Below, one piece after another: positions 26,805-35,779 of a DNA stretch of 64,000 bases. Source of the DNA: CBDUBS01 sp965365445 (GTDB lineage Bacteria; Bacteroidota; Rhodothermia; Rhodothermales; DASSAV01); assembly GCA_965365445.1 (NCBI GenBank), contig CBDUBS010000001.1, positions 13,877 to 77,876 of the forward strand. Direction: 5' to 3'. The number at the start of each line of letters is the position of its first letter. Positions within the stretch are counted from its first letter, which is position 1. A program made the position numbers and the translations under genes. The notes under the pieces were generated by a model that was given only the letters and a program-made list of their open reading frames with translations, was not told the DNA's origin and did no database searches.

Positions 26805-27233
26805 ATGGAACACATGGAGCGACAATACACCATTTTGTATGTGGAAGACGACCCGGAGGACCAGTTCCTGGTGAAAGCCGCCGTGCGTCGAACAGGTCGC
26901 TCCATCACCCTCCATTTCGCCGAAAACGGCAAAGATCTCCTTCGTTACCTGCTCTCCGTGAAGGATGAAGCGGGCAGACCGGACCTGATCCTCATGGATC
27001 TCAATATGCCGGAAATGGATGGGTTTGAAACCCTCAAATACATCAAGCGGAACGAAACATGCAGGCGGGTGCCCACCATTGTTTTCACGACCTCGCTGGC
27101 GCCGGATCAGGTTCATAAATGCTACGACCTCGGAGCCAATGCCATCATGATGAAGCCGCAAACCTTTTCCGAGTTCGAGCAGGTGATCGGGGAAATGCTT
27201 TCCTACTGGCTCGACAGGGTGCGGCTGAGTTGA
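26805..27233 (+). CDS. Single-domain response regulator (Rcp1-like receiver)
   Basis: A 142-residue receiver with no output domain. Acidic pocket Glu14/Asp15/Asp16, phosphoacceptor Asp65 in LILMDLNMPEMDGF, Thr95/Thr96 switch and Lys117 in MMKP. The extended loop after the third strand (SVKDEAGRPD) is typical of Rcp1-like receivers that work with phytochrome or PAS/CHASE kinases. No kinase is adjacent; the nearest large one starts at 35.5 kb. A 74-residue helical protein follows and may be its partner. Confidence 0.9.
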   Translation: MEHMERQYTILYVEDDPEDQFLVKAAVRRTGRSITLHFAENGKDLLRYLLSVKDEAGRPDLILMDLNMPEMDGFETLKYIKRNETCRRVPTIVFTTSLAPDQVHKCYDLGANAIMMKPQTFSEFEQVIGEMLSYWLDRVRLS

Positions 27234-27347
27234 ATGGTTACCCTGGAGGTTACATTCTGGAAAACATGAACCTGAAGCCGGTTGTGCTTCGTTCAGGGTA
27301 CACAGAACACCGCGATCACTCCTGCACCATTCATACGGAGATGTGCC

Positions 27348-27572
27348 ATGCCGGACGATCTTGAAAAACGCATCGACTATACGCAAGCAAAAAAAGGCCT
27401 TATCAGCGAAGCACTGGGGCATCTAGAAGCCGTGCAGCACCTGCTGGATAAAGCCGTTTCCGCAGCGGGAAAAAATCATTCGGCCAAGCAGGCGGAAAGC
27501 CTAGAGGCGGCCTCCCTGATCAACCGGGGGCAGATCGCCTTGATCCGGAGTTTATCCAGCCTGGATATCTAG
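27348..27572 (+). CDS. Small helical protein of unknown function
   Basis: A 74-residue, charged, Ala/Leu-rich and probably all-helical protein (AKKGLISEALGHLEAVQHLLDKA, SLINRGQIALIRSL), without cysteine or a signal. The start at 27348 follows a GGAG site; the upstream open frame is not convincing. It lies ~114 bp after the receiver gene on the same strand, so it may be part of that signalling unit. I do not recognise the family. Confidence 0.62.
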   Translation: MPDDLEKRIDYTQAKKGLISEALGHLEAVQHLLDKAVSAAGKNHSAKQAESLEAASLINRGQIALIRSLSSLDI

Positions 27573-27610
27573 CATCGGCTCCTGCAAATTACCTTTTCGA
27601 CTCGCACCGA

Positions 27611-28471
27611 TTATTTCGCTGTTTTCTTCAAGCGGCTCACAAACTCCTTTCTGAATTTGAGTACTTTCGGCTCGATGACTACCCGGCAGTATGCCTGCCG
27701 GGGATTATTGCGGAAATAATCGTGATGGTAGGCCTCGGCCGCATAAAACGATTCAAAAGGAGTCACTTCGGTAACGATTGGATCGGGCCATACGTGAGCA
27801 TCATTGAACTCGGCCATGACCTTCCGGGCGGCATCCCGCTGGCGGTCGCTATGATAAAACACCGCCGACCTGTACTGCGTACCCACATCGGCTCCCTGCC
27901 GGTTCAGGGTAGTAGGGTCGTGTATGGCGAAAAAGACACGAAGCAGATCCGAAAACGAAACGACCTCCGGATCGAATACGATCTGCACGACCTCGGCGTG
28001 GCCCGTTCGTCCCGTGCATACGGCTTCATAGCTGGGGTTCGGAACGTCGCCGCCGGAGTAGCCGGGAGCCACATCGATTACTCCACGAAGCTCATCGAAG
28101 ATGGGCTCGAGGCACCAGAAACATCCACCCCCGAGGGTGGCAACTTCAACATTCTCCCTATCGTCAGCCATACCATCCCCCTTTTTTTCCGTTGCGATAC
28201 CTTGCAGGATCGAATACCTCCCCGGATCCGGCGGAGCGGCATATGCGGCTCCCGTTAAACAAAGCAGCATTCCTGCCGCCAGTATCCGAGTGAGTATCCC
28301 TGACAAAACGCTTCTCCGGCTATGTCCACGAGCTTCATGGAGCCCTTCGCGGGAGGTTTTAGCGGAGGCATTTGGCAAACGTGTCTTCCTACCAAAAGGA
28401 TTCGTTGGAGACCCCGCCCCTCTGCCTGGACTACTTATTGTTGCATGGGCTCGCTTCATTTTTGTTTGCAT
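27611..28471 (-). CDS. msrA: Peptide-methionine (S)-S-oxide reductase, possibly exported
   Basis: The C-terminal ~185 residues are a complete MsrA with the catalytic GGGCFWC motif (Cys117 and Cys120 of this frame) and the YHQxYF-like AYHHDYFRNN segment. It repairs the S-epimer of methionine sulfoxide. Upstream in frame is a hydrophobic stretch ending AAYAAP that looks like a signal peptide, suggesting a periplasmic enzyme. Possible starts are ATG 28471, a TTG near 28303 with GGAG, or ATG 28171 with AGGGGG that would give a cytoplasmic form. The 28471 start is the longest and unproven. Confidence 0.87.
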   Translation of the reverse strand: MQTKMKRAHATISSPGRGAGSPTNPFGRKTRLPNASAKTSREGLHEARGHSRRSVLSGILTRILAAGMLLCLTGAAYAAPPDPGRYSILQGIATEKKGDGMADDRENVEVATLGGGCFWCLEPIFDELRGVIDVAPGYSGGDVPNPSYEAVCTGRTGHAEVVQIVFDPEVVSFSDLLRVFFAIHDPTTLNRQGADVGTQYRSAVFYHSDRQRDAARKVMAEFNDAHVWPDPIVTEVTPFESFYAAEAYHHDYFRNNPRQAYCRVVIEPKVLKFRKEFVSRLKKTAK

Positions 28472-28629
28472 CGTACCCTGCTTGTGTTCAGGAGCAGCAG
28501 CGGCAAAATTAACCGCATCTCTTTCGTTAAACAGTGGTTAGCACGAACAAGTATATCTCCGGGTTTCCTTCCGGTACGTTCGCGAACTGTTTTCCATCTC
28601 GTTTCACGAAGTCGCGCAGACAGGGAAGG

Positions 28630-29475
28630 ATGGCTCGTGCCTCGATGCCGGTCTTCGCTGTGCTTGTCATATTCGGTTTCGGCTGTTCAGGTGAAAACGG
28701 GTCGCAAGGGGTGCGAAGCGAGATGGCCGGGCAGGTTGCGCTGGAAGTATTTGCCGCCTCTTCTCTGTATGACGCGCTGACAGAGGCCGTTGACACGTTC
28801 GAAGTAGCCTGGCCCGGATTACGGGTGCACGGTCACTTTGCCGGCTCCCAGCAACTCGTAGCGCAGCTCGGTCATGGCGCTTACGCCGATGTGCTCATCA
28901 CGGCCGACGGCATTCAAATGGAACGGGCCGTAAGGGACTCGCTGGTTCGTCCCGGAGACGTGTTTCTTTTTGCCGCAAATCGGTTGTGCATCATCGCGCC
29001 TGCAGGGAACCCTTCCGGGTTGAGAAGCTGGCAGGACCTCGGTCGTCCGGGAATCACGCTGATTATGGCCGCCGCCGAAGTGCCGGCCGGACGATACAGC
29101 CGAGCGTTCCTCGAAAAGGCTACGGAGGCCGGCGGGAATGAATGGGCCCGGACTGTGCTGCGCAACATTGTTTCCCACGAAACCAACGCACGTTCCATTC
29201 GAACCAAGGTGATGCTGGGTGAAGCGGACGCCGGTCTCGCCTATTGTAGTGATACGGCGGGTCTGACTCCCGAAGAAATACACACAATCCAGATTCCCCC
29301 CGCCTTGAACATAGCGGCTACCTACCCTGCCGCCGTACTGAGCCATAGCTTTTATCCGGCGGAAGCCCGGGCGTTCATCGACTTTCTTTTATCCCCTCGG
29401 GGGCAATCCCTGCTTTCCCGGCATGGTTTTTCGCCTGTCGGTACGTCTGAAAGCCGCGCCGATGCGGAGAAATGA
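28630..29475 (+). CDS. modA: Molybdate ABC transporter substrate-binding lipoprotein
   Basis: A 281-residue periplasmic binding protein. The lipoprotein signal ends FGFGC (Cys19). It is followed by LEVFAASSLYDALTEAV, GSQQLVAQLGHGAYADVLITAD and GEADAGLAYCSDT, the oxyanion-binding pattern of ModA. It would capture molybdate or tungstate outside the inner membrane. No modB or modC permease/ATPase genes are nearby, which is unusual. Start chosen at 28630 after AGGGAAGG. Confidence 0.87.
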   Translation: MARASMPVFAVLVIFGFGCSGENGSQGVRSEMAGQVALEVFAASSLYDALTEAVDTFEVAWPGLRVHGHFAGSQQLVAQLGHGAYADVLITADGIQMERAVRDSLVRPGDVFLFAANRLCIIAPAGNPSGLRSWQDLGRPGITLIMAAAEVPAGRYSRAFLEKATEAGGNEWARTVLRNIVSHETNARSIRTKVMLGEADAGLAYCSDTAGLTPEEIHTIQIPPALNIAATYPAAVLSHSFYPAEARAFIDFLLSPRGQSLLSRHGFSPVGTSESRADAEK

Positions 29476-29505
29476 CGGCGGACTCGTGGACGCGCCGGAC
29501 GGCAG

Positions 29506-31017
29506 CTACAGCGGCACGTCAACCCGTTTCCTCCAGCGCGTTCCATCCGGGGTGTCCATGATTTCAACCCCCAGAGCCTCTATCTGCTCGCGCAACCGAT
29601 CGGCAAGGGCATAGTCCTTTGCCTTTCTGGCCTCGTTGCGTTCCGCGATGAGCTGGTCCACCGGCTCGGCCAGACCGTCATCCGCGTGCATGTCTTTTTT
29701 ACGGGGTTCTTCCGCTGCGATAAAGCCAAGTAGCCCGTTCGTTTTCTCCAGCCAGCGCCCTGCACTCCGGGCGGAAGCTCCGTTGAGCGGCTGCATGCCC
29801 TGAATGAGTTTGATCCCCTTTAACGAAGAAGCCAGCGCCACCGGGGTATTCAAATCATCGAGCAATGCCTGAAGGGTTTCCTCATAGACGGCGTCCAGGC
29901 GCGGGCCGGCGTGGTCCGGCCCCGGCAGATCATGTTCAACAGCCTCCCGGATGCCGCGAGCCACTTCGGTGTAGCGTTGCACGATTCTGGCGCTGTCGCG
30001 CAGATGCCGCAGGGTGAAGTTGAACCGCTCACGGTATTTACCGGAGATGAGCGCATACCGCAGCGCCAGGGGATCGACGCCGCGCCCCCCTTCGGATTCG
30101 GGCGCAATCAGGTCACGGATCGTATAGTAGTTGCCCCTGCTTTTCGACATTTTCTCTCCCTCGCTCATGAGGAAGCGCGTATGCACCCAGTGCCGAACGA
30201 AAGGTCGGCCGGTGAGGCTCTCAGCCTGAGCGATCTCACATTCATGATGCGGGAAAATCAGGTCCTCTCCACCGGCATGTACATCTATGGTATCGCCGAG
30301 GTACGTCATGGACATGACGGAGCATTCGAGGTGCCAGCCCGGAAATCCTTTCCCGAAAGGGCTATACCACTGCATGAGGTGATGAGGGTCCTTCTTCCAC
30401 AGCGCAAAATCTCGCGGGTCCCGTTTTTCCGTATCTTGGATAACGTCGCGAACGCCTTGTCCCAGGAGATCGGCATCTTGATTTCCTGAAAGCTTGCCGT
30501 AGCCCGGAAAGGAAGGCACGTGAAAATACACACCCTGCTCCGTTTCGTAGGCATGCCCCGAAGCCATCAGGCGCTCGACGGCGTCTATTTGTGGGGTGAT
30601 GTGCTCGGTTGCCCTCGGACGCACATCCGGCTCCAGGAGGTTCAGCGCGTTCCATTCATCCAGCAGCACATTCGTGTAATACCGCGCCAGATCCCACACG
30701 TTGGCAAAGTGTTGCCCCTCCTTCGAGCGGAGCGCCCGGGCCATTTTATCCTCACCCGAAGCATCGGCGAAATCATCTTCCGTCAGGTGGCCCACGTCGG
30801 TTACATTCGTCACGTAGCGTGTATTCCAACCAATGGCGCGAGCCGTACGGATGATCAGGTCAGAGGTCAGAAACGTCCGGAAGTTTCCAATATGCGCAAA
30901 GGAGTACACCGTAGGCCCACAGGCATACATGGCCAGCAAACCGGGAACGGCAGGCGCCAGCGGCTCGACCTGCCGGGTGAGGGTGTTGTACAGTCGGAAG
31001 GTATGCTTGTCAGTCAT
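29506..31017 (-). CDS. cysS: Cysteinyl-tRNA synthetase
   Basis: A 503-residue class I synthetase. Zinc ligand Cys33 precedes HIGN at 42-45, other zinc-site residues are Cys232 and the HHECE segment near 257-261, and KMSKS spans 289-293. A DALR anticodon-stem domain and a C-terminal helical tail follow. It charges tRNA-Cys. It is on the minus strand ~90 bp past the yidD-moaB-sugE cluster and may or may not share its transcript. Confidence 0.97.
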   Translation of the reverse strand: MTDKHTFRLYNTLTRQVEPLAPAVPGLLAMYACGPTVYSFAHIGNFRTFLTSDLIIRTARAIGWNTRYVTNVTDVGHLTEDDFADASGEDKMARALRSKEGQHFANVWDLARYYTNVLLDEWNALNLLEPDVRPRATEHITPQIDAVERLMASGHAYETEQGVYFHVPSFPGYGKLSGNQDADLLGQGVRDVIQDTEKRDPRDFALWKKDPHHLMQWYSPFGKGFPGWHLECSVMSMTYLGDTIDVHAGGEDLIFPHHECEIAQAESLTGRPFVRHWVHTRFLMSEGEKMSKSRGNYYTIRDLIAPESEGGRGVDPLALRYALISGKYRERFNFTLRHLRDSARIVQRYTEVARGIREAVEHDLPGPDHAGPRLDAVYEETLQALLDDLNTPVALASSLKGIKLIQGMQPLNGASARSAGRWLEKTNGLLGFIAAEEPRKKDMHADDGLAEPVDQLIAERNEARKAKDYALADRLREQIEALGVEIMDTPDGTRWRKRVDVPL

Positions 31018-31107
31018 ATGGTCGGGAAGTCAGAAGTGCCGGATGGCAGTATCCTCTGGGAAGAGGCCTCAAGGCAGCAAATAAAAACAGGTCATGAAAA
31101 CAGAATG

Positions 31108-31425
31108 CTAACCGGAGGTCAGGCGAAGTCCAACGATTCCTGCCACGATCAGCCCGATGCACATCAGCCGGAGGGCCGACTTTGGCTCACCGAAAAGCAG
31201 AATGCCTAGCAAAGCGGCTCCGACGGCTCCGATTCCTGTCCACGTGGCATAAGCCGTACCGATGGACAACACCTCGACCGCGCGCGCCAGAAAGTAGAAG
31301 CTGAGAACCAGTGCGGCAAGCGTTCCCAGGGTAGGCCACAGCCGGGAGAACCCCTCCGAATACTTCAACCCGATCGCCCAGGCAATCTCCAGAACGCCGG
31401 CGACAAGCAAATAGTACCAGGCCAT
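31108..31425 (-). CDS. SMR family efflux protein, SugE/Gdx type
   Basis: A 105-residue, four-helix membrane protein with the essential Glu13 in VLEIAWAIGLKYSEGF, the sequence flavour of SugE/Gdx guanidinium exporters rather than EmrE. It works as an antiparallel dimer exchanging cation for protons. The ATG at 31425 is preceded by GGAGTGAGG. A longer start at 31473 overlaps the moaB stop as ATGA and would add 16 residues. No guanidine riboswitch was recognised upstream. Confidence 0.9.
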   Translation of the reverse strand: MAWYYLLVAGVLEIAWAIGLKYSEGFSRLWPTLGTLAALVLSFYFLARAVEVLSIGTAYATWTGIGAVGAALLGILLFGEPKSALRLMCIGLIVAGIVGLRLTSG

Positions 31426-31469
31426 AGCCTCACTCCGTGCAGCGACGAGAAAAAAGCCCGTCCAATGTC

Positions 31470-31970
31470 TCATCGGTTTAGTTCGCGAATGAGATGGTTC
31501 AACTCCGGAAGGATCAGTTTTTCCAGAGCCAGGCGAACCGCTCCTGTGGACCCCGGGACGGAAAATACCAGCGTCTTACGATAGGCGCCCGCCGTGGCAC
31601 GGGAGAGCATCGCGCCGGAGCCAATTTCCGCATAAGAGAGCATACGAAACAACTCCCCGAACCCCGGCAGGGTTTTTTCCAGTCGGGCCGCAACGGCTTC
31701 GTAGGTGGTATCACGCGGGCTGATACCCGTACCCCCATTGATAAGGATTGCGTCAACCGTCCCGGCCAGCGCATCCAGCATACGCACGATCTCGGCAGGT
31801 TCATCGCGGATGATGCCGTAGAACCCGATTTCGTGCCCCGCCTCGGCTAGGCGCGCTTTCATCAGAGCGCCGCTCAGGTCTGTATCGGTGGTCCGTGTAT
31901 CCGATACGGTAAGTACGGCGCACTTTGCGGTTCGGTCAACCGATAGGGCGGCATGTTCCGTATAGCTCAT
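31470..31970 (-). CDS. moaB: MoaB/MogA-type molybdopterin biosynthesis protein
   Basis: A 166-residue MoaB-like protein. LTVSDTRTTDTDLSG opens the fold, and INGGTGISPRDTTYEA carries the molybdopterin-binding GGTG and SPRD motifs; VFSVPGSTGAV follows near the C-terminus. The family adenylates molybdopterin (MogA) or is a close relative of uncertain activity. Start ATG at 31970 overlaps the yidD stop as ATGA. With the orphan modA at 28.6 kb, it suggests use of molybdenum or tungsten cofactor. Confidence 0.92.
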   Translation of the reverse strand: MSYTEHAALSVDRTAKCAVLTVSDTRTTDTDLSGALMKARLAEAGHEIGFYGIIRDEPAEIVRMLDALAGTVDAILINGGTGISPRDTTYEAVAARLEKTLPGFGELFRMLSYAEIGSGAMLSRATAGAYRKTLVFSVPGSTGAVRLALEKLILPELNHLIRELNR

Positions 31971-32242
31971 GACGTAGCCGAGTCGTCGGAGGAAGATGGG
32001 CTTTCGCCAAACCAGCGCGGCGGATCGTAACCGTGCCCCCCCCACGGGTTGCACCGTACGATGCGATAGGCAGCCAGAATCGAACCTTTCAGGGCGCCGT
32101 ATCGCTGAAGCGACTGAATGGCATAGGAAGAACAGGTAGGTGTGAACCGGCAACTGCGGCCCAGGTGCGGAGACAGCACGAGCTGGTACAGGCGGACAAG
32201 CCCGATAAGGACTCGGCGGGGCCATTCGACTACCGGAACCAT
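31967..32242 (-). CDS. yidD: Membrane protein insertion efficiency factor YidD
   Basis: A 91-residue protein with the unmistakable YidD core: LYQLVLSPHLGRSCRFTPTC, SYAIQSLQRYGALKG and RCNPWGGHGYDP, with three conserved cysteines. It aids YidC-dependent membrane protein insertion at the inner face of the membrane. In most bacteria it sits beside rnpA and yidC; here it heads a moaB-sugE unit instead, joined by a 4-bp overlap. Confidence 0.95.
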   Translation of the reverse strand: MVPVVEWPRRVLIGLVRLYQLVLSPHLGRSCRFTPTCSSYAIQSLQRYGALKGSILAAYRIVRCNPWGGHGYDPPRWFGESPSSSDDSATS

Positions 32243-32422
32243 TGATCTCTATCTCTAACCGAAAGGTACACGCCTATAACGTCTGGCAGTCAGGCAGTTC
32301 CGGCCCTCGCGGTTAAGAGCCGGTGCGGAGGTGGTTGATACCGGCCGCGCAAACCTGTACCTTTTAAAGCCCGGCTCCAGGTTTCTGCCGGGCGTACCCC
32401 TATCCTATTGCAAATAGATACC

Positions 32423-32821
32423 ATGCACCTAGAACATATCCTGTCGGAAGTCAAATTTTCATCGGAAGGGCTCGTTACGGCCATCGCTCAGGATACCGAT
32501 ACAGGAGAGATTCTGATGTTGGCTTACATGAACGAAGCCACATTGAGGCAAACCCTTGAAACACGGGTTATGACGTACTGGAGTCGGTCGAGGAAGAAGG
32601 TATGGATCAAAGGAGAAAGCAGCGGTAACACGCAGGAAGTTAGGGAAGCGCGAATCGATTGCGATGGCGACGCCCTCCTGTTCAAGGTCGTTCAACACGG
32701 CGGGGCGGCATGCCATACAGGCCACCGGAGCTGCTTTTACCGAAAAGTAGAAGGCGACGCGCTCGTCGAAACCGGAGAGCCCTTGTTCAACCCGGCGGAA
32801 GTGTACAAGCCGACGGAGTAA
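32423..32821 (+). CDS. hisI: Phosphoribosyl-AMP cyclohydrolase
   Basis: A 132-residue HisI lacking the HisE pyrophosphohydrolase domain. Motifs are [31 protein letters not shown] with SSGNTQ, DCDGD and [11 protein letters not shown], the last two supplying Mg and zinc ligands. It opens the purine ring of phosphoribosyl-AMP in step three of histidine synthesis. No other his genes are nearby. ATG 32423 is preferred over an upstream TTG. Confidence 0.95.
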   Translation: MHLEHILSEVKFSSEGLVTAIAQDTDTGEILMLAYMNEATLRQTLETRVMTYWSRSRKKVWIKGESSGNTQEVREARIDCDGDALLFKVVQHGGAACHTGHRSCFYRKVEGDALVETGEPLFNPAEVYKPTE

Positions 32822-32852
32822 ATGGAAGGGCATAAAAGGATTCGGCAACCCG

Positions 32853-35453
32853 TCAGGCCGTTTGCTCTGCGAGCGATACAGCCATGACCCTATCTTGTGT
32901 TGCCGGAAGGACCACCTCGAACCGACTGCCCTGCCCCGGGCGGCTGCTCGCCGTGATCGTGCCGTTGTGCCTATCCACGATGCGCCTGCATATCGCAAGG
33001 CCGATGCCGGTGCCTTCATACGAATCCTTCCCGTGGAGTTGCTGGAAGGGGGTAAATATCCGGTCGAGATACTTCTCATCGAATCCGATGCCGTTATCTT
33101 CCACGACCAGGCGGCACACGTGCTTGCCGGCCCAGCCCGGCGCCTCCTCGAGCGTTCCGGTTACATGCACTTCCGGCGGCATTCCCGGCCGGTGAAACTT
33201 GAGCGCGTTGCCTATCAAGTTGAGCAAGAGCTGATGCATTTGCAGCGGATCCGCTTCGATGTCCGGCAAATCTTCTGCGATGAGCCGCCCGCTGGTTTGA
33301 TGCAACCGAAAATCAAGATCCGAGCGGACGTCCTCCAGTACATCATTCAGCGAAACCGAGGTAAAGGGCTGCACCTTGGTCCGTACGCGCGAAAAGGCGA
33401 GCAGGTCTTTTATGAGCAGCGACATGCGCTGGGCCGCATGTTGCAACCTTTTCAGATAGTGCCTGCCCGTTTCGTCCAGAGCGGCCCCATATTCCTCCAG
33501 AACCAGTCCGCTGAACGAGTTGATCTTGCGCAGCGGTTCCTGAAGGTCGTGCGAGGCGATATAGGCAAAGTCCTGCAACTCCCGGTTGCTTCGTTCCAGC
33601 TCGGCCGCATGGGCGCGCAACTGCGTCTCGCGCTCCTCGGCCGCTTCACGAGCCAGTTGTTCGCGCAAGGCGCGCGCTTCCGCCTCCTGCGCCCGCACCT
33701 GCTCCGTTATATCCGTACTGGTTCCGAACCAGCGAGCGACCTTCCCTGCTTCGTCATGGATCGGCACCCATTGAAACAGAAACTGCCGGTACTCCCCGGA
33801 TTTGCTGCGCAGGGGGAATGTATCCTCCCAGAAGGCGCCTGTTCGTACGGCCTCCCGAACCCTGCTCTGAAACCGCGCCAGATGGTCGGGATGAACGACG
33901 GACGGCCAGGCATCCGGTAAGGCCCCTTCGGAGGAGAGGCCGGAATAATCAAACCACCTGTGGTTGTACCACAGCGGATTAGCTCCGTCGTCGGCTACCC
34001 AGGCCAGTTGAGGGATAGAATCCACCATCGTCCGGAACTCGCGTTCGCGTTCCCTCAACGCCGCCTCCGCACTGCGCTGCGCGGTTATATCCGCCATGGC
34101 GGCGACGGCCCGCTCGATCTGTCCAGCCGCATTCCGCAGAGGGAAGGCTGACTGAAGTATCGTTTTTCGCACCCCGTCCGCCGTCTCTATATCGATGATC
34201 TCCGACTCAACGGTTTCACCCCGCAAGGCTCTTGCGAGCGCCCACTCCGGGTCCTGTATCGGCCGGCCGCTTTCGGGCCACCACCCTTTATGATCGTCGT
34301 AGCGAACGGTGCCGAACGGTTCATTTCGCGACCATAACGCCTGCGCAACCGTATTGGTAAATGTTATATACCCGGTTTTCTCCGCTACGAATACACCAAC
34401 GGGAAGGGATTCGAGAATGTGCCGGAGCCGCTGCTCGCTTTGCCGGGCGCTCTCACCCGCCCGATACTGCACCTGGCTAAAACCGAAAAGCATCAGGCTC
34501 AGCAACAGGCCGGTTACGGCCGTAACCGGTATAAACCAGCGACGCGATTCCTCGATGAAATAGGCGGTAGGGGCGAAACTGATCGTCCAGGTGCGCCCGG
34601 CGCTCTCCAGCCGAATCAGGGTATCGTACTCATGCGACGGCGCCGGGGCATTCCCTACCATACGGGAATCGTGCATGAGGTTTTCTTCATTCACCTCATA
34701 CCCGTCGTACACCCTGTAGGCCACCAGCGGCGAAGCATCGGAGGCAAAGATTCCGTTGAATAAATCGTCTACGCGATAAGGAGAGTACACAAAGCCTTGC
34801 AGCAAGGCTCGTCGCTCTGCGACGGTGGGGGGCGTGGCGCCGGCCCGATACACGGGAAAGTAAATCAGGAAGCCGGCCTGTTTTCTTTCTTCGATTTCCT
34901 GAACCAGTGTAACCTTGCCGGACATGGCGGACATACCCGTATCTCGCGCGCGTGCCATAGCGGCCCGCCTGACCGGCTCGGAGTACATATTGTAGCCAAT
35001 GGCCGCCCGGTTGCGAACGTCGAGAGGCGCCAGATACAGAATGGAAAACTGTTCCACCGTGTCCGTCCGGGGCCATACGGCGAAGTCGGAAAACCCCTGC
35101 GCCCTCATTCGGGCTTCCAGACTGTCCCGTTCCTCCGGTGCGAAGCGCTGTGTATAACCGAACCCGAGGAGGCCTGGAAAGCGCCTCCGCAAATCCAGCA
35201 TATCGGTATACTTGCGGAAGTCGGTGTACTGAAGGGGGCCGTCGATGGCGGCCAGCAGCCCGGCCCCGCTTCGAATAAGGGAGATGCCGGTGTTCAGCGA
35301 GACTTCGATTCGCGTGCGGGTATTCTGAATCGCATTATCCAACCGCTCTCTGTCGCGTGTGGATACCGTTTGAGCCACATTCCAGGTTATTATCGCCGTG
35401 GTCAACAGCGATAACACCAGAATGAGCCGGGGTATGGACGAGCGTGGTACCAT
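32853..35453 (-). CDS. Membrane sensor histidine kinase, CHASE-PAS-PAS-HisKA-HATPase
   Basis: An 866-residue kinase. A helix (residues 8-26) precedes an extracytoplasmic CHASE domain (about 40-280, LLGFGYTQRF, SILYLAPLDVRNRAAIGYNMYSEP), closed by a second helix near 305-325. Two PAS domains follow (about 345-450 and 470-590, the second with LWYNHRWFDYSG and a PAC block). HisKA carries His about residue 632 in ASHDLQEPLRKINSF, with the N and G boxes of HATPase after it. CHASE senses small ligands outside the cell. No adjacent response regulator; it may act on the orphan receiver at 26.8 kb. Confidence 0.93.
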   Translation of the reverse strand: MVPRSSIPRLILVLSLLTTAIITWNVAQTVSTRDRERLDNAIQNTRTRIEVSLNTGISLIRSGAGLLAAIDGPLQYTDFRKYTDMLDLRRRFPGLLGFGYTQRFAPEERDSLEARMRAQGFSDFAVWPRTDTVEQFSILYLAPLDVRNRAAIGYNMYSEPVRRAAMARARDTGMSAMSGKVTLVQEIEERKQAGFLIYFPVYRAGATPPTVAERRALLQGFVYSPYRVDDLFNGIFASDASPLVAYRVYDGYEVNEENLMHDSRMVGNAPAPSHEYDTLIRLESAGRTWTISFAPTAYFIEESRRWFIPVTAVTGLLLSLMLFGFSQVQYRAGESARQSEQRLRHILESLPVGVFVAEKTGYITFTNTVAQALWSRNEPFGTVRYDDHKGWWPESGRPIQDPEWALARALRGETVESEIIDIETADGVRKTILQSAFPLRNAAGQIERAVAAMADITAQRSAEAALREREREFRTMVDSIPQLAWVADDGANPLWYNHRWFDYSGLSSEGALPDAWPSVVHPDHLARFQSRVREAVRTGAFWEDTFPLRSKSGEYRQFLFQWVPIHDEAGKVARWFGTSTDITEQVRAQEAEARALREQLAREAAEERETQLRAHAAELERSNRELQDFAYIASHDLQEPLRKINSFSGLVLEEYGAALDETGRHYLKRLQHAAQRMSLLIKDLLAFSRVRTKVQPFTSVSLNDVLEDVRSDLDFRLHQTSGRLIAEDLPDIEADPLQMHQLLLNLIGNALKFHRPGMPPEVHVTGTLEEAPGWAGKHVCRLVVEDNGIGFDEKYLDRIFTPFQQLHGKDSYEGTGIGLAICRRIVDRHNGTITASSRPGQGSRFEVVLPATQDRVMAVSLAEQTA

Positions 35454-35555
35454 TCTTCGCCAACAGAAAGCGCTGCTTACAGGACACCTGCCGGCGGCCT
35501 TTCCTTATCGAACCGGGCCGGGAAGCGCACCTTACTTCATCTCGGCTGCCTCAGA

Positions 35556-35613
35556 GTACGTCCGATGAGTGGGACAGGTCCACAAATTGAATCCTGAAAC
35601 GCCTCGGACGTAC
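35556..35613. repeat. 10-bp perfect inverted repeat, kinase-MFS intergenic
   Basis: GTACGTCCGA at 35556-35565 and TCGGACGTAC at 35604-35613 are exact inverse complements 38 bases apart. The arms are long enough for a looping regulator or RNA stem. No terminator T-run follows on either strand. Confidence 0.55.
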
Positions 35614-35635
35614 AAAAGATCGATTCATCAACAAT

Positions 35636-35677
35636 ATGAAGCAAAAATCAACCTGCTCCTCCCCCATGTTGCTTCAT
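35636..35677. repeat. 9-bp perfect inverted repeat, kinase-MFS intergenic
   Basis: ATGAAGCAA at 35636-35644 pairs with TTGCTTCAT at 35669-35677 across 24 bases. It is nearer the MFS gene than the kinase gene. It may be an operator or leader hairpin. Confidence 0.5.
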
Positions 35678-35779
35678 GCACAATTCCCTGATTTCATGAA
35701 CGCTCCTTCCGTAGCGCCAACCCTTTATGCTTGCACGGCCCTTACCTCTGGCGTATCCTGATTCATTCGTGCGGCCGGA

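Larger units (their letters stand above)
35454..35779. other. Divergent regulatory region with two inverted repeats
   Basis: A 326-base stretch between the divergent kinase and MFS genes. No gene was seen. It holds the two perfect inverted repeats listed separately (35556-35613 and 35636-35677) and should contain promoters for both flanking genes. Confidence 0.55.
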
